A stretch of 64,000 nucleotides of DNA from Campylobacter sp. MG1. GTDB taxonomy: Bacteria; Campylobacterota; Campylobacteria; Campylobacterales; Campylobacteraceae. The DNA lies in NCBI RefSeq assembly GCF_026616895.1, contig NZ_JANYME010000008.1, forward strand, positions 28,620 to 92,619, read 5' to 3'. The position numbers and the translations under genes were made by a program. A model generated the notes under the pieces. That model did not search any database. It worked only from the letters and a program-made list of their open reading frames with translations, and was not told the DNA's origin. Shown here piece after piece: positions 1 through 10,474 of this stretch. Each line of letters opens with the position of its first letter. Positions within the stretch are counted from its first letter, which is position 1.

Positions 1-1507
1 CATCAATATCATGCAAAAATAATGGTCTTTTATTTGCATCAAATGCTATCTCACCATCACTATCACAAGTAATATCCCATATAGTAGCTGAATTAGTTGG
101 ATTAGTATCTAATCTATCAAGTGGCATTATAGGAAATTCTTGTCCTAAACCCCAATAATCCGGTAAACTCTGAAAAATTGAAAAGTTAACTAAATATTTT
201 TCTTGCACTTCTTTTTGCATTCTTACTAAATGTGAAGAATCTAGCATAGATATAGCTTTTTTACCTATTAAATGAACTAAAATTTCAGCATTTGATCTAT
301 CTTGTAAATCAACATAACCTAAATCAAATAAAGTTAAAATACTGTCTAGATGGTCTCTACTATCGTGCATATACTCAAGTGCATTACTAGGTTTAATATT
401 CTTATACAAATCACATAATTCATCTATTAATTGTGGATTTTTTTCTTTTAACTTTAACTTTTCTTCTGAATATTCTTGAGAAAACAATTCTAAAACCGGC
501 GCAACTAAGACAGCATGTGAAGCACTAACAAAACGACCGCTTTCTATGTAAATATTTGGCTCTTTTTCTTTTTTTTGTGTTGCTATCATTTTTAAAATGA
601 AAACTATATCATTTGCATACTCGCTTAATGTATAATTTCTTTGAGAACTTTTTTGAAACTGAGAATATTCAATGGCTAAACCACCACCTAAATCTATATT
701 TTCTAAATTTAAAGCACCCATTTTTCTTAATTCTACATAAATATTACCTGCTTCACTTAATGCTTTTTTTAAAGGATGAATTTCATGTATTTGAGAACCT
801 ATATGAAAATGTATCATAGTAAAACAATCTAATAAATTATTCTCTTTTAACAATCCAACAGCTTCAATTAATTCCGTAGAATTAAGTCCAAATTTAGAAT
901 TAATTCCTCCACTTTTAGCCCATATTCCACTACCTAATGAATGCAGCCTAACGCGAAGACCTATATTTGGTTTTGGTTTATTATCCCCTCTTTCTTTGGC
1001 TGTTTTTATAATAACTTCAAGCTCGTTAATACCTTCTATAGTAAGAGTTATATTATGACCCATTTCAGCAGCTATAAAACCCATAGTAATCAATTCTTTA
1101 TCTTTAAAGCCATTGACTGTAATAGGTGAGCCTTCATTATTGTAAGCCATGGCAAGTAATAACTCAGCTTTACTACCTGCTTCTAATCCATAATTTAATT
1201 TTTTTCCAAATTTAACTAAATGTTTAACAAATCCAGGGAATTGATTTACCTTTAAAGGATAAACGGCATTAAAAGTTCCGTTATATTCAAATTCATTAAT
1301 AGCATTATTGAAATTTAAATAAATTTGTTCTATTTGTTTTTTTATAAGATGATTAAATCTTAATACGATAGGACCCTTATATCCATCATCTTGTAAAGTA
1401 TTTACAATATCAATTATTGCCGGCTCATTTCCATATTTTAAACATACTTTTCCATCTTTAATAATAAAATTATCATCACCCCAAACATCTATGCCGTAAT
1501 TATTCAT
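1..1507 (-). CDS. speA: Biosynthetic arginine decarboxylase, partial (C-terminus beyond left edge)
   Basis: PLP-dependent enzyme that converts arginine to agmatine, the first step of one polyamine route. Reading the minus strand from 1507 gives MNNYGIDVWGDDNF, then a YPLKVNQ segment holding the usual PLP lysine, then NGFKD, GLRVRLHSLGSG, FHIGSQ, DLGGGLA and ESGR, all typical of SpeA. The frame stays open to base 1, so only about 500 residues of a protein that is normally over 600 are seen. The start ATG overlaps the hisS stop by 4 bp and has AAAGGA upstream. Recognition of the family is secure; the missing part is the C-terminal domain. Confidence 0.95.
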   Translation of the reverse strand, partial: MNNYGIDVWGDDNFIIKDGKVCLKYGNEPAIIDIVNTLQDDGYKGPIVLRFNHLIKKQIEQIYLNFNNAINEFEYNGTFNAVYPLKVNQFPGFVKHLVKFGKKLNYGLEAGSKAELLLAMAYNNEGSPITVNGFKDKELITMGFIAAEMGHNITLTIEGINELEVIIKTAKERGDNKPKPNIGLRVRLHSLGSGIWAKSGGINSKFGLNSTELIEAVGLLKENNLLDCFTMIHFHIGSQIHEIHPLKKALSEAGNIYVELRKMGALNLENIDLGGGLAIEYSQFQKSSQRNYTLSEYANDIVFILKMIATQKKEKEPNIYIESGRFVSASHAVLVAPVLELFSQEYSEEKLKLKEKNPQLIDELCDLYKNIKPSNALEYMHDSRDHLDSILTLFDLGYVDLQDRSNAEILVHLIGKKAISMLDSSHLVRMQKEVQEKYLVNFSIFQSLPDYWGLGQEFPIMPLDRLDTNPTNSATIWDITCDSDGEIAFDANKRPLFLHDID

Positions 1508-2748
1508 ATAAGTCCTTTTAACTCATCAAAATCAACTAATTTTTGCTGACTAGTATATAAATTTTTAAATAAAAACTGATTATTTTTAGTCTCATCACTT
1601 CCTATAGCAATAAAATATTGATAGTTTTCTTTAAGTGCTGAATTTAAATGCTTAACTAACTTTCTAGATTCATAAACTAAATTTACACTTAATCCTAATC
1701 TTCTTAATTTTGATACAGTGTTATAAGCTAAATCTAAATATTCATCATCTAAAACACAAAAATATGCGTTTTTTATTATATTTTCACTATCTTTACTTTT
1801 TAGAATATCCATCACTCTTTCAATACCCATAGCAAAACCAACTCCATAACTCTTAGCTCCGCCTAAATATTCTACTAAATAATCATACCTTCCTCCACCA
1901 GCAATAGCTGCTTTTGCACCTATTTCATCACTTACAAACTCAAATGCTGTTTTAGAATAATAATCCAATCCTCTTACTAATCTCTCATCTATACAATAAT
2001 CAATATTATTATTTTTTAAAATTTCTTGTAACTTATTAAAATCATTTTTACTATCATCATCTAAAAAATCACTAAGTTTTGGTGCTTTATCTAAATGTTT
2101 AGCACAATTTTCATTTTTACAATCCAATACCCTAATAACATTTGTTTGCATTCTTTTTTCACAATCAGAACAAAATTTAAAACTCAATTTATTTTCAATA
2201 TTTTTTATATATTCTCTTAAAGCACTTCTATATTTTTCAAGACAAATAGGAGTACCTAAAGAATTAATTTTTAATTGATAATTTATATCAAGTTCTTTAA
2301 AGATATCGCATAAAAGCATAATTACACTAGCATCTTCATAAACACTTGCTATATTAAAACATTCAACTCCAAATTGATGAAATTCTCTATAACGACCACG
2401 CTGCGGTTTTTCATAACGAAACATAGAACCATGATAAAACCATCTTTTAACAACACCAGCTTTATCCATTTTACGCTCAATAAATGCTCTTACAACCCCA
2501 GCTGTTCCTTCTGGACGAAGACAAATACTATCACCACCCTTATCTTTAAATTCATACATTTCCTTACCAACTATATCACTACTTTCGCCAACACTACGCC
2601 TAAATAAAGCTGTATTTTCAACATGTGGAGTATTTATAAAACTATATCCATAATTTTGTGCTACTTTACTTGAAACTTGAATTATTTTTTCATATAACCT
2701 TGCATCATTATCTAATAAATCATTTATTCCTTTAATTGCATATATCAT
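1504..2748 (-). CDS. hisS: Histidyl-tRNA synthetase
   Basis: Class II aminoacyl-tRNA synthetase that charges tRNA-His. The protein opens with the family's MIYAIKGINDLL, followed by motif 2 (FRYEKPQRGRYREFHQFGVE), the histidine motif RGLDYYSKTAFEF and the C-terminal AIAGGGRYDYL/GFAMGIER region. It is 414 residues long, normal for the family. I chose the ATG at 2748 over an in-frame start at 2799 because AGGAG lies 7 nt upstream and the conserved N-terminus begins there. It then overlaps the end of tmk by 17 bp. Its stop overlaps the speA start, so this is one transcription unit. Confidence 0.96.
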   Translation of the reverse strand: MIYAIKGINDLLDNDARLYEKIIQVSSKVAQNYGYSFINTPHVENTALFRRSVGESSDIVGKEMYEFKDKGGDSICLRPEGTAGVVRAFIERKMDKAGVVKRWFYHGSMFRYEKPQRGRYREFHQFGVECFNIASVYEDASVIMLLCDIFKELDINYQLKINSLGTPICLEKYRSALREYIKNIENKLSFKFCSDCEKRMQTNVIRVLDCKNENCAKHLDKAPKLSDFLDDDSKNDFNKLQEILKNNNIDYCIDERLVRGLDYYSKTAFEFVSDEIGAKAAIAGGGRYDYLVEYLGGAKSYGVGFAMGIERVMDILKSKDSENIIKNAYFCVLDDEYLDLAYNTVSKLRRLGLSVNLVYESRKLVKHLNSALKENYQYFIAIGSDETKNNQFLFKNLYTSQQKLVDFDELKGLI

Positions 2749-3328
2749 TAATATACTCCTTAATTTTTTTATTAATATTTGATATGCTATCATCAGCATT
2801 AATTTCTAGTATATTTAAATTTAATTTTTTAAAAATCTTTTCATAATTATCTTGGATTTTTAAAAAATATTCTATGCCTCTTTTTTCAATTTCATCTAAA
2901 TTTTTATTTAGCAAACGAGAACTAATTAATTTTTCACTACCTTTAAAAAATACTACGAAATTTGGCAAAATATTATTAGTAGCATATAAATTAAATTTTA
3001 ACAAATCATCAAAATTTTCATCATTTGCATAAGCTAAATGTGATAATAAACTTCTATCTGATATTATAAAATTATTTTTAAAATCTATTTCACTAAATAA
3101 TTGTGCTCTATCTGCTAAAAACAAAAATAATTCTGCTTTTTTACTCATTTTTTCATTCAAAATTATTTCTCTAATTTTACTACCTAATTCACTAAAACCC
3201 GGCTCTTTTACAAAAATACAATCTTTATAAAATTCTTTTTCTGGTTTATTAAAAAAATCAAGTTTTAAAATTTCAATTTGTGTGCTTTTACCTAAAGTAT
3301 CAACGCCTTCAAATGCAAAATATTTCAT
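2732..3328 (-). CDS. tmk: Thymidylate kinase
   Basis: Phosphorylates dTMP to dTDP for DNA synthesis. The N-terminal P-loop FEGVDTLGKST (lysine 14) and the central DRS/lid region are as expected. At 198 residues it has normal length. The start overlaps the coaD stop by 4 bp and the end overlaps hisS. The order ubiX-coaD-tmk-hisS-speA is the arrangement known from C. jejuni. Confidence 0.93.
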   Translation of the reverse strand: MKYFAFEGVDTLGKSTQIEILKLDFFNKPEKEFYKDCIFVKEPGFSELGSKIREIILNEKMSKKAELFLFLADRAQLFSEIDFKNNFIISDRSLLSHLAYANDENFDDLLKFNLYATNNILPNFVVFFKGSEKLISSRLLNKNLDEIEKRGIEYFLKIQDNYEKIFKKLNLNILEINADDSISNINKKIKEYINDICN

Positions 3329-3786
3329 TTCAAATCTCCTAAAATTGTCTTAGGGACTAATTTACTTATATCTCCATTATATGATAAAATTGACCTAACT
3401 ATTGAACTAGATATAAAAGCATTTTTAAGACTAGGCATTAAATAAATGGTATCAATATGTTCACTTAATTCAGCATTAGCGTAATGCATTTGTAGTTCAT
3501 ATTCAAAATCACTAACAGCCCTTAAACCTCTAATAATAGTAAAAACTTCATGCTCTTTTGCAAAATCAACTAATAAATTATTAAAACCATAAACCTCTAC
3601 ATTTAAACCATCAGTAGCTTTTTTTACTAAATTTATTCTTTTATCAAGACTTAAAAACGGTTCTTTTTTTTCATTTTTTGCAATAGCAATTATAACCTTA
3701 TCAAAAATTTTCAAAGCTCTATTTATAACATCTAAATGCCCATTTGTAATAGGGTCAAATGTCCCTGGGTATATAGCTACTTTCAT
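3325..3786 (-). CDS. coaD: Phosphopantetheine adenylyltransferase
   Basis: Transfers AMP to 4'-phosphopantetheine, the penultimate step of coenzyme A synthesis. The protein starts MKVAIYPGTFDPITNGH, with the nucleotidyltransferase TxGH motif at residues 14-17, and ends with the FISSSIVRS signature. A longer in-frame start at 3834 would run into ubiX and add residues foreign to the family, so the ATG at 3786 (one base after the ubiX stop) is preferred. That gives 153 residues, the normal size. Confidence 0.94.
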   Translation of the reverse strand: MKVAIYPGTFDPITNGHLDVINRALKIFDKVIIAIAKNEKKEPFLSLDKRINLVKKATDGLNVEVYGFNNLLVDFAKEHEVFTIIRGLRAVSDFEYELQMHYANAELSEHIDTIYLMPSLKNAFISSSIVRSILSYNGDISKLVPKTILGDLK

Positions 3787-3787
3787 A

Positions 3788-4318
3788 TTATTCCCATCTT
3801 TTAAATTTTTTATATTCAATTCCAAGCAAATCACACCATTTACCTATACAAAAATCACTAAATTTAATTTTTGTATAATCAGCATAAATTGCTGGTGCTA
3901 TTATACAACCTAATTTATTTAATTTTAAAATATTAATTAGCATTAATTCATTTAATGGCATTTCTCTTGGTGCTATTATAATCTTTCTATTTTCTTTCAA
4001 ATTTACATTAAAACTTCTTAAAATCAATGTATCACTTATACCTAAATTAGCCTTAGCTAAAAAATCACTACTAGCATAATAAAAAGCAGCATCTAACTTA
4101 AAACTACCACTAGCTACACAGGCTGCTAAATCGCTATCTTTTAAAATAGTTACTTTTTTTAAATATTTTTTAGGTTTTATTTCATTTTCATATTTTAAAA
4201 CTTCTTTAGCACCTTTACTCAAAATCAAATAAACTTCATGCTCTTTACTTAATACTTTTGCAAATTTAAAGACCAATTTTAATCCACTAGCACCAGTTAT
4301 TCCTATTAAAATTCTCAT
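3788..4318 (-). CDS. ubiX: UbiX-type flavin prenyltransferase
   Basis: Makes prenylated FMN, the cofactor of UbiD-type decarboxylases. The N-terminal MRILIGITGASG is the flavin-binding loop of the family; AAFYYASSDFLAKA and APREMPLNELMLINILKL follow in the expected order. It is 176 residues, slightly short, with a degenerate C-terminus. It lies 8 bp after moeA and directly before coaD. Confidence 0.88.
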   Translation of the reverse strand: MRILIGITGASGLKLVFKFAKVLSKEHEVYLILSKGAKEVLKYENEIKPKKYLKKVTILKDSDLAACVASGSFKLDAAFYYASSDFLAKANLGISDTLILRSFNVNLKENRKIIIAPREMPLNELMLINILKLNKLGCIIAPAIYADYTKIKFSDFCIGKWCDLLGIEYKKFKRWE

Positions 4319-4326
4319 AATATATC

Positions 4327-5496
4327 TTAAAAACTCTTCTCATAAACTCTAACAATATCACCGGCTTTAAAATTACATTCAATTGGACAGATAATATAAT
4401 GAGTACACTTATACAATGGCATAATCTGACCACTATTTATACGACCATTATTAAACGGGATAAAAATATCATTTTCAATATTACCAATTACTATATTTTC
4501 TTTACCATTGCTAATTTTTAAATCATTAGAAATTTTGCATTTAAAACTAAATTTATTATATTCTAACCCCTGTAATTTATAAATAATTTTTCTAGCATAT
4601 ATCAAAGCTCCAACATAAGCACTCATAGGATTACCTGGTAAAACTAAAATATATTTATTATCTTTATGATACAAACTAACAGGTCCTGCTGGTTTCATTT
4701 TAACCTTTGTAAAAATAGGACTAAATCCTAATTCGTCTAAAGCTTTTTTAATATAATCAGCATCACCTACACTAGCTGCACCAATACTAACTACTAAATC
4801 AAAATTTAAAAATGCACCTTTTAATGAATTTAGTACATAATCATATTCATCTTGTAAAATTCCTAAATAACTAACATTACTAATATCGCTTAACATAGAA
4901 TAAATACCATAAGAATTAGAATTATACACGCCATATCCACTATAAAATGGTTCTATTAATTCCTTTCCACTAGCAAAAATCCCGACTTTAATATCATCAA
5001 TAACATCTACACTATATACCCCATTATTTGCTAACATCATTATAATATCATCATTAATAACACCTTTTTTAATGATACAATCACCTTTTTTATATTCTTC
5101 TCCTTGTTTTCTTACGGATTCATTTTCTTTTAATTCATCACAAGTAGCGAACATTTTTCCATCTTTTATTTCACTTTTTTCTATCATTAAAACACTATTA
5201 GCACCTGTTGGTATCTTAGCTCCGGTCATAATTTTAACACACTCGCCACTTTTAATTTCACAATCTTCTAAATCACCTGCAAAAATAGTCTTAATAACTT
5301 TCAGCCCATCTTTAAATTCATTATTCTTTAAAGCATAACCATCCATTGCTGAATTTGTGTAAATAGGTGCATCACATCTTGCATAAAAATCATTTGCTAA
5401 TATCTTACCTTTCGCTTCAAACAAATTAACATATTTGGTATTTTTGTTTAAAGATTGTATTTTATTAATACTATTTAATGCTTCTTCTACGGTCAT
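4327..5496 (-). CDS. moeA: Molybdopterin molybdotransferase MoeA
   Basis: Inserts molybdenum into adenylylated molybdopterin to finish molybdenum cofactor. The MoeA landmarks are SAMDGYAL near residue 50, [34 protein letters not shown] and [12 protein letters not shown]. It has 389 residues, normal for the family. The start overlaps the end of murA by 4 bp. A ModE-type regulator is encoded 17 kb away, so the organism evidently handles molybdate or tungstate, but the two genes are not in one operon here. Confidence 0.92.
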   Translation of the reverse strand: MTVEEALNSINKIQSLNKNTKYVNLFEAKGKILANDFYARCDAPIYTNSAMDGYALKNNEFKDGLKVIKTIFAGDLEDCEIKSGECVKIMTGAKIPTGANSVLMIEKSEIKDGKMFATCDELKENESVRKQGEEYKKGDCIIKKGVINDDIIMMLANNGVYSVDVIDDIKVGIFASGKELIEPFYSGYGVYNSNSYGIYSMLSDISNVSYLGILQDEYDYVLNSLKGAFLNFDLVVSIGAASVGDADYIKKALDELGFSPIFTKVKMKPAGPVSLYHKDNKYILVLPGNPMSAYVGALIYARKIIYKLQGLEYNKFSFKCKISNDLKISNGKENIVIGNIENDIFIPFNNGRINSGQIMPLYKCTHYIICPIECNFKAGDIVRVYEKSF

Positions 5497-6749
5497 TCTG
5501 CCTCCTCTAAAACTTCTATTTTCGCACCAATATTACTTAATTTTTCATATAAATTTTCATATCCACGCTCTAAATGATAAATTCTATGAACATAAGTAGT
5601 TCCTTTTGCTACAAGTGCTGCTAAAATTAAAGCTGAACTAGCCCTTAAATCAGTTGCCATTACGTGAGTGCCTTGTAATTTTGATGGTTTTACACTAGCT
5701 ATATGATTATTTAATGTAATATTAGCACCCATCCTATTAAGCTCACTTACATGCATAAAACGATTTTCAAATAGCCTTTCATCAATTATACTTTCAGCAT
5801 CAGCCATAAGACACAAAGCCATAAACTGTGCTTGCATATCAGTAGGAAAACCTGGATATTCACTTGTTTTTATATTAGCTGCTTTTATATTATTTGCACT
5901 TTTTATTCTTACATAATCTTTACCTAACTCATAAACTATACCCATTTCATCAAATTTATTAAGTAAAGCTCCTAGATGTTCCGGATTTATTTTACAAATT
6001 TCAACATTAGAATTAGTAATAGCAGCAGCACATAAATATGTCCCAGCTTCTATCCTATCAGGTATTATTTCACAAGTAAAATCAGTTTTTAATTCTTTAG
6101 CTCCATAAATTGTTAATTTACTTGTCCCTACTCCTTCAATTTTCACACCAGCTTTTATTAAAAATTCACATAAATTTACTATCTCTGGCTCTTGAGCTGC
6201 ATTTATTATTGTGGTAATTCCTTTAGCATAAACTGCTGCTAAAATGGTATTTTCAGTAGCTCCAACTGAAATTTTATCAAAATGTATATTAGCTTCTATT
6301 AATTCCCCACTAGCTCTAACATAACCATCAACTAATTCTATTTTAGCACCCATTTTTTCTAAAGCCTTAAGGTGTAAATCAATAGGACGCTGACCTATCG
6401 CACAACCACCAGGAAGTGATACTTCACAAGATTTAAAACGAGATAATAATGAACCTAAAACTAATATACTAGCTCTCATTTTACGAACTATATCATAAAG
6501 GGCTTTTGTATTAAAAACATTACTTGAGTCTATAGTAACACTATGACCTTTTAATTCATAAGTTGCACCTAAATTTTCAAGCAACCTTAACATAGTCTTA
6601 ATATCTGATACTAAAGGAAGATTCGTTAAAGTACATTTTCCTTTAATTAATAAGGCTGCAGCAAGTAATGGTAAAGCCGCATTTTTAGCTCCACTAATTT
6701 CTACTTTTCCTTCTAATTTTGCCTCTCCAGTAATTTTTAAATATTTCAA
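5493..6749 (-). CDS. murA: UDP-N-acetylglucosamine 1-carboxyvinyltransferase
   Basis: First committed step of peptidoglycan synthesis: transfers enolpyruvate from PEP to UDP-GlcNAc in the cytoplasm. The active-site loop [11 protein letters not shown] carries the catalytic cysteine at position 116, the residue whose loss gives fosfomycin resistance, so the enzyme should be sensitive in this respect. The [14 protein letters not shown] start and the [11 protein letters not shown] segment are canonical. It has 418 residues. Both ends overlap neighbours by 4 bp. Confidence 0.96.
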   Translation of the reverse strand: MKYLKITGEAKLEGKVEISGAKNAALPLLAAALLIKGKCTLTNLPLVSDIKTMLRLLENLGATYELKGHSVTIDSSNVFNTKALYDIVRKMRASILVLGSLLSRFKSCEVSLPGGCAIGQRPIDLHLKALEKMGAKIELVDGYVRASGELIEANIHFDKISVGATENTILAAVYAKGITTIINAAQEPEIVNLCEFLIKAGVKIEGVGTSKLTIYGAKELKTDFTCEIIPDRIEAGTYLCAAAITNSNVEICKINPEHLGALLNKFDEMGIVYELGKDYVRIKSANNIKAANIKTSEYPGFPTDMQAQFMALCLMADAESIIDERLFENRFMHVSELNRMGANITLNNHIASVKPSKLQGTHVMATDLRASSALILAALVAKGTTYVHRIYHLERGYENLYEKLSNIGAKIEVLEEAE

Positions 6750-7495
6750 TCATTATCCTTTTTTATATAAAAACCAGCCCAAGTCTGTGTTTGTGGCATT
6801 AATTCAATCCTATTAATATTTACGTGATTTTTTAAATTTATTAAGCTAAAAACAGTATCAGCAATATCCTCAGCACTTAAATACTTTGTATTTTCATATA
6901 CTTTATCAGCTTTTTTTATATCGCCTTTAAAACGAACTTCACTAAATTCAGTTTTGCATAATCCAGGTGCAATATCAGTAACTTTTATATTAGTATCTCT
7001 TAAATCATTCCTTAAAGCTAGACTAAATTGTCCAACAAAAGCTTTTGTTCCACCATATATAGCACCACCATAATAAGGATTATTTGCTGCAACTGAACCA
7101 AAATTAAATATATGTCCACCATTATCAAGCATTCTAGGCAAAATCGCATATGTTACATATACAAGACCATTTACATTGGTTTCTATCATAGTCTTAGCAT
7201 CTTCTAAACTATTATTATGAAATTCATTAAGTCCTAATGCAAGTCCAGCTGAATTTATTAAAACATCAATATTATTAAAATCATCTGGTAAATTCAAAAC
7301 TGCATTAAAGACTTCTTTTTCATTACGAACATCACAAGCTATAACACACGCATTTTCTTTATATCTGTTTGCAATCTCTATTAATTTTTCTTTACGGCGT
7401 GCTAATAATGCTACTTTATATCCATTCTCTAATAATTTAATAGCACAAGCTCTACCAAAACCACTACTAGCTCCTGTTATAAATGCTGTTTTCAT
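6746..7495 (-). CDS. Short-chain dehydrogenase/reductase, YdfG-like
   Basis: Rossmann-fold NAD(P)-dependent oxidoreductase. The cofactor motif TGASSGFG is at residues 7-14, and LARR after strand 2 suggests NADP. NSAG, Ser134, Tyr147 and Lys151 (YGGTK) form the catalytic set. The sequence resembles YdfG-type 3-hydroxy acid dehydrogenases (serine/3-hydroxypropionate), but the substrate cannot be fixed from sequence. It has 249 residues. It overlaps murA and the ankyrin gene by 4 bp each. Confidence 0.85.
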   Translation of the reverse strand: MKTAFITGASSGFGRACAIKLLENGYKVALLARRKEKLIEIANRYKENACVIACDVRNEKEVFNAVLNLPDDFNNIDVLINSAGLALGLNEFHNNSLEDAKTMIETNVNGLVYVTYAILPRMLDNGGHIFNFGSVAANNPYYGGAIYGGTKAFVGQFSLALRNDLRDTNIKVTDIAPGLCKTEFSEVRFKGDIKKADKVYENTKYLSAEDIADTVFSLINLKNHVNINRIELMPQTQTWAGFYIKKDND

Positions 7496-8538
7496 TCTTC
7501 ATCCTTTAAACCTAAGTTTTTTAAATATGATATTACTTTTTCATGATTATAAATTTTCGCATAATATAAAGCATTTAAACCTGTATTATCACTTTCTTTA
7601 TAATCTGCTCCACTATCTATTAATAATTTTAAAATATCTAAATTACCATAACTTGCCGCATGTATTACTAAAGTTTTTGATGGATGGATATAAGAACAAA
7701 TTGATATATAGTATGGTAAATTTATTTTTATTTTTTCCTCATTATCTACTAATTTTAAATTTAAATTTGCTCCATTTTTTATAAATAATTTCACAGCTTT
7801 TATATTATTATTTTCAACAGCATAAAAAATCGGTGTTTTACCAAAACTATTAGCGTAATTTACATCAGCACCATTATTAATTAATAATTCAAGTGCTTCA
7901 TAATAATCTATGGCATAAAATATAGCACTTTCATAACCTGAATTTAGATTAACACCTCTATTTATTAAAAATTCTATAACATTTAAATTTTTCTTTGATA
8001 AAAGTGCTATTTTTAATAAAAATTCTAATTCATAATAATTAGGATTTAAACCATTTAAAAAAGCTACAGCATCCTCATCATCAAGTTCTAAAAATTCTTC
8101 AAATATATTATCTAATTTTATAAATTTTGGAACTGAACCAAATGCTCTCATTCCTATTCTCTGAATAAAATTTAAACAACTTTCATTGTAATTATTTTGA
8201 GATAATTCCTTAAAATGCATTTTATTATCATCGCAAAATCTAACACTTTCGGTATTAAAATCATCAAATAATCTTTTATTTCCTATACTCTGAAATGCCC
8301 AATATCTAAAATAATCATAATATTTATTATAATTATTGACTGGTTTTTTATAAAGTTCTTTATCGTTATAAAAATTATTTAAAGATTTTTTATATTCATC
8401 TAATCTTAATATATAATCATGACCATTACATACTATTCCTCTACCACCAATAGTCTCTGCTATATCAAACAATTTTGAATATTCCAAATCTTTAGATAAT
8501 AAAAAAGTTGATAATACCAACAATACAATTTTTTTCAA
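7492..8538 (-). CDS. Exported ankyrin-repeat protein, unknown function
   Basis: The protein begins with a signal peptide (MKKIVLLVLSTFLLS). Residues about 190-345 hold four or five ankyrin repeats, for example NGADVNYANSFGKTPIFYAVENN and GADYKESDNTGLNALYYAK, so it probably binds another protein in the periplasm. I place the start at the TTG at 8538, with AGGA 6 nt upstream and a clean signal peptide. The alternative is a TTG at 8559 that overlaps the upstream stop and would add seven residues. The N-terminal 150 residues match no family I recognise. Confidence 0.75.
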   Translation of the reverse strand: MKKIVLLVLSTFLLSKDLEYSKLFDIAETIGGRGIVCNGHDYILRLDEYKKSLNNFYNDKELYKKPVNNYNKYYDYFRYWAFQSIGNKRLFDDFNTESVRFCDDNKMHFKELSQNNYNESCLNFIQRIGMRAFGSVPKFIKLDNIFEEFLELDDEDAVAFLNGLNPNYYELEFLLKIALLSKKNLNVIEFLINRGVNLNSGYESAIFYAIDYYEALELLINNGADVNYANSFGKTPIFYAVENNNIKAVKLFIKNGANLNLKLVDNEEKIKINLPYYISICSYIHPSKTLVIHAASYGNLDILKLLIDSGADYKESDNTGLNALYYAKIYNHEKVISYLKNLGLKDEE

Positions 8539-8555
8539 TTTAAATCCTAAAAAAT

Positions 8556-10472
8556 TCAATCACAATATATTCTTCTTATATCTAAAATTTTATCTTTTGC
8601 AGCAAAAAATGCATCAACAACTTTAGGGTCAAATTGAATACCTTTGTTCTCATTTATATAATCGTAAATTTTTTCTAATGGCCATGCTGGTTTATAACAT
8701 CTATCATTAGCAAGTGCGTCAAAAACATCAGCTAAAGAAACAATCCTTGCATAAATATGAATATCATCTCCTTTTTTACCCATCGGATAGCCACCACCAC
8801 CATATTTTTCGTGGTGTTCGTGAGCTATTACAGCTGCTGCTTCCATAATCTCACCTTTAAAATTAGCTAACATTTCATAACCTATTTGAGCATGTTTTTG
8901 CATAACCCTAAATTCTTTATCATCAAGTTTTGCTGGTTTATTTAATATAGCATCTGGAATACCAATTTTGCCTATATCATGAGTAGGAGAAGCATGACTA
9001 ATAAGAACGATATCTTCATCGCTAAGACCCATTTGCCTTGCTATAATCTCGCTAATTTTACCTACCCTTTTAACATGATTTCCTGTTTCTTCACTCTTTT
9101 TTTCAACCATTTCAGCTATTGAATAAATTAAATCTTTTTGAGTATTTAATAAGTCTTCTTGTTTTTTCATACCTTCATAAATTTTACCAGAATAATCAGC
9201 TGCAATTCTTAAATAATCCAAATCATCTTCATTAAAACTATTATTAATATTTGTTAATTTATTTAAAGCTTGGAATGCACCGACAACTTCATTATCACTA
9301 TTTACAATAGGCATAGCTAATATTGACCTAGTAGTATAATTTGTTCTTTTATCATTAGTACTATCAAAATGTGGGTTAGCTTGTGGATTGTTTTCAAGAA
9401 TAGCTTCTTTATTTAAAATAGCTTGTCCTACTATACCTCTACCAAGTGGAACCCTAATTTCATTCACACCATCAGCATGTAAGGTATAATATTCTTTATG
9501 TTCATTATCAATAAACCATACACTACATCTATCAGCTTGAATATTTTGTTTAACCATCTCCCCTAATACTCTAAGATTTGCTTTAGAATCACTACCTTTA
9601 GAAATTTCTGAAAAACATTTTAATATAGTTTCTAGTTTTTGTTCTTGGTCTAAATTATGTCTTTTTAACACTTCTTTCATACCTATATTATAATCAGTAT
9701 CAAATTGCATAAAAGAACCATTTTTAATAATCATTCCATAATCTTTTAAAATATCTAGTTCTCTTAATTCTTCTTCTATCATTTGTTGATAATCATATTT
9801 AATATGAAAAACATGAAAAATTACATCTTCTCTTACTTGTTTTTGTATATTTTTTAATAATATAGGAGTCATATGCATTGAATCTTTAGCTAATTTAGCA
9901 CTCTTAGAATCAAAACTAACATCAAATATTACTTGTTTAATATCAGTTCTTGAATTAATCAAATCAATAATATCTTCGTGATAATATGTATCTGAAGTAA
10001 AATAAATACTATTATCTTTACAAGATAATATAAAACCGAAACTTCCTTTAGTGTGATAACTCTTAACAGGCTCAATAAAAATACCATCTATCTCAAGCTT
10101 ATCACCTATATTAATTTCTTCATAAACTATAGCAAATTTACCATTTGCTAATTTGATTTTTGAAAAATCAGGCCAAATTTTATTATTAAAAAAATGCTCT
10201 TGTAAATTAACAATACTTTCTTTACTAGCATACACACAAATACTATCTTCTAATCTAGCAAAATAATTATCAACATATAAGGCTAAGGCACAAATATGGT
10301 CTAAATGAGTATGTGAAATAAAAACATGCTTTATTAAATTGTTATCATTAGGTTTTGGTAAAAAACCAGCATCAATTACACCATGTAAACTGAATCTAAT
10401 ACAAGTTAAATTTTCATTTAAGTACTTACTTACTGATGAACCTTCAAAAATTATCCTTTGTTTATCAAACAT
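8556..10472 (-). CDS. MBL-fold / GAF / HD-GYP signalling protein
   Basis: Three-domain cytoplasmic protein of 638 residues. Residues 1-270 are a metallo-beta-lactamase fold with the metal motif HTHLDH at 54-59. Residues about 285-435 are a GAF domain (LGRGIVGQAI, SILAMPI). Residues about 455-635 are an HD-GYP phosphodiesterase with H-x-K-R, the HDIGK motif near 498, HEHHEKYGGGGYP near 560 and ADVFDAL. HD-GYP domains cleave cyclic di-GMP, so this probably degrades a cyclic dinucleotide in response to a ligand bound by GAF. The MBL domain may be a second hydrolase or a sensor. It lies between the phosphatase gene and the ankyrin gene in one operon. Confidence 0.88.
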   Translation of the reverse strand: MFDKQRIIFEGSSVSKYLNENLTCIRFSLHGVIDAGFLPKPNDNNLIKHVFISHTHLDHICALALYVDNYFARLEDSICVYASKESIVNLQEHFFNNKIWPDFSKIKLANGKFAIVYEEINIGDKLEIDGIFIEPVKSYHTKGSFGFILSCKDNSIYFTSDTYYHEDIIDLINSRTDIKQVIFDVSFDSKSAKLAKDSMHMTPILLKNIQKQVREDVIFHVFHIKYDYQQMIEEELRELDILKDYGMIIKNGSFMQFDTDYNIGMKEVLKRHNLDQEQKLETILKCFSEISKGSDSKANLRVLGEMVKQNIQADRCSVWFIDNEHKEYYTLHADGVNEIRVPLGRGIVGQAILNKEAILENNPQANPHFDSTNDKRTNYTTRSILAMPIVNSDNEVVGAFQALNKLTNINNSFNEDDLDYLRIAADYSGKIYEGMKKQEDLLNTQKDLIYSIAEMVEKKSEETGNHVKRVGKISEIIARQMGLSDEDIVLISHASPTHDIGKIGIPDAILNKPAKLDDKEFRVMQKHAQIGYEMLANFKGEIMEAAAVIAHEHHEKYGGGGYPMGKKGDDIHIYARIVSLADVFDALANDRCYKPAWPLEKIYDYINENKGIQFDPKVVDAFFAAKDKILDIRRIYCD

Positions 10473-10474
10473 TA

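Noticed and set aside
613..1129. Two plus-strand open frames near the left edge
   Set aside because: They lie antisense to speA, whose minus-strand translation is clearly conserved; no RBS or family match.
4327..7495. Genes moeA, murA and the SDR as a functional operon
   Set aside because: They overlap by 4 bp, but dense overlap occurs across the whole block and gives no evidence for a shared pathway.
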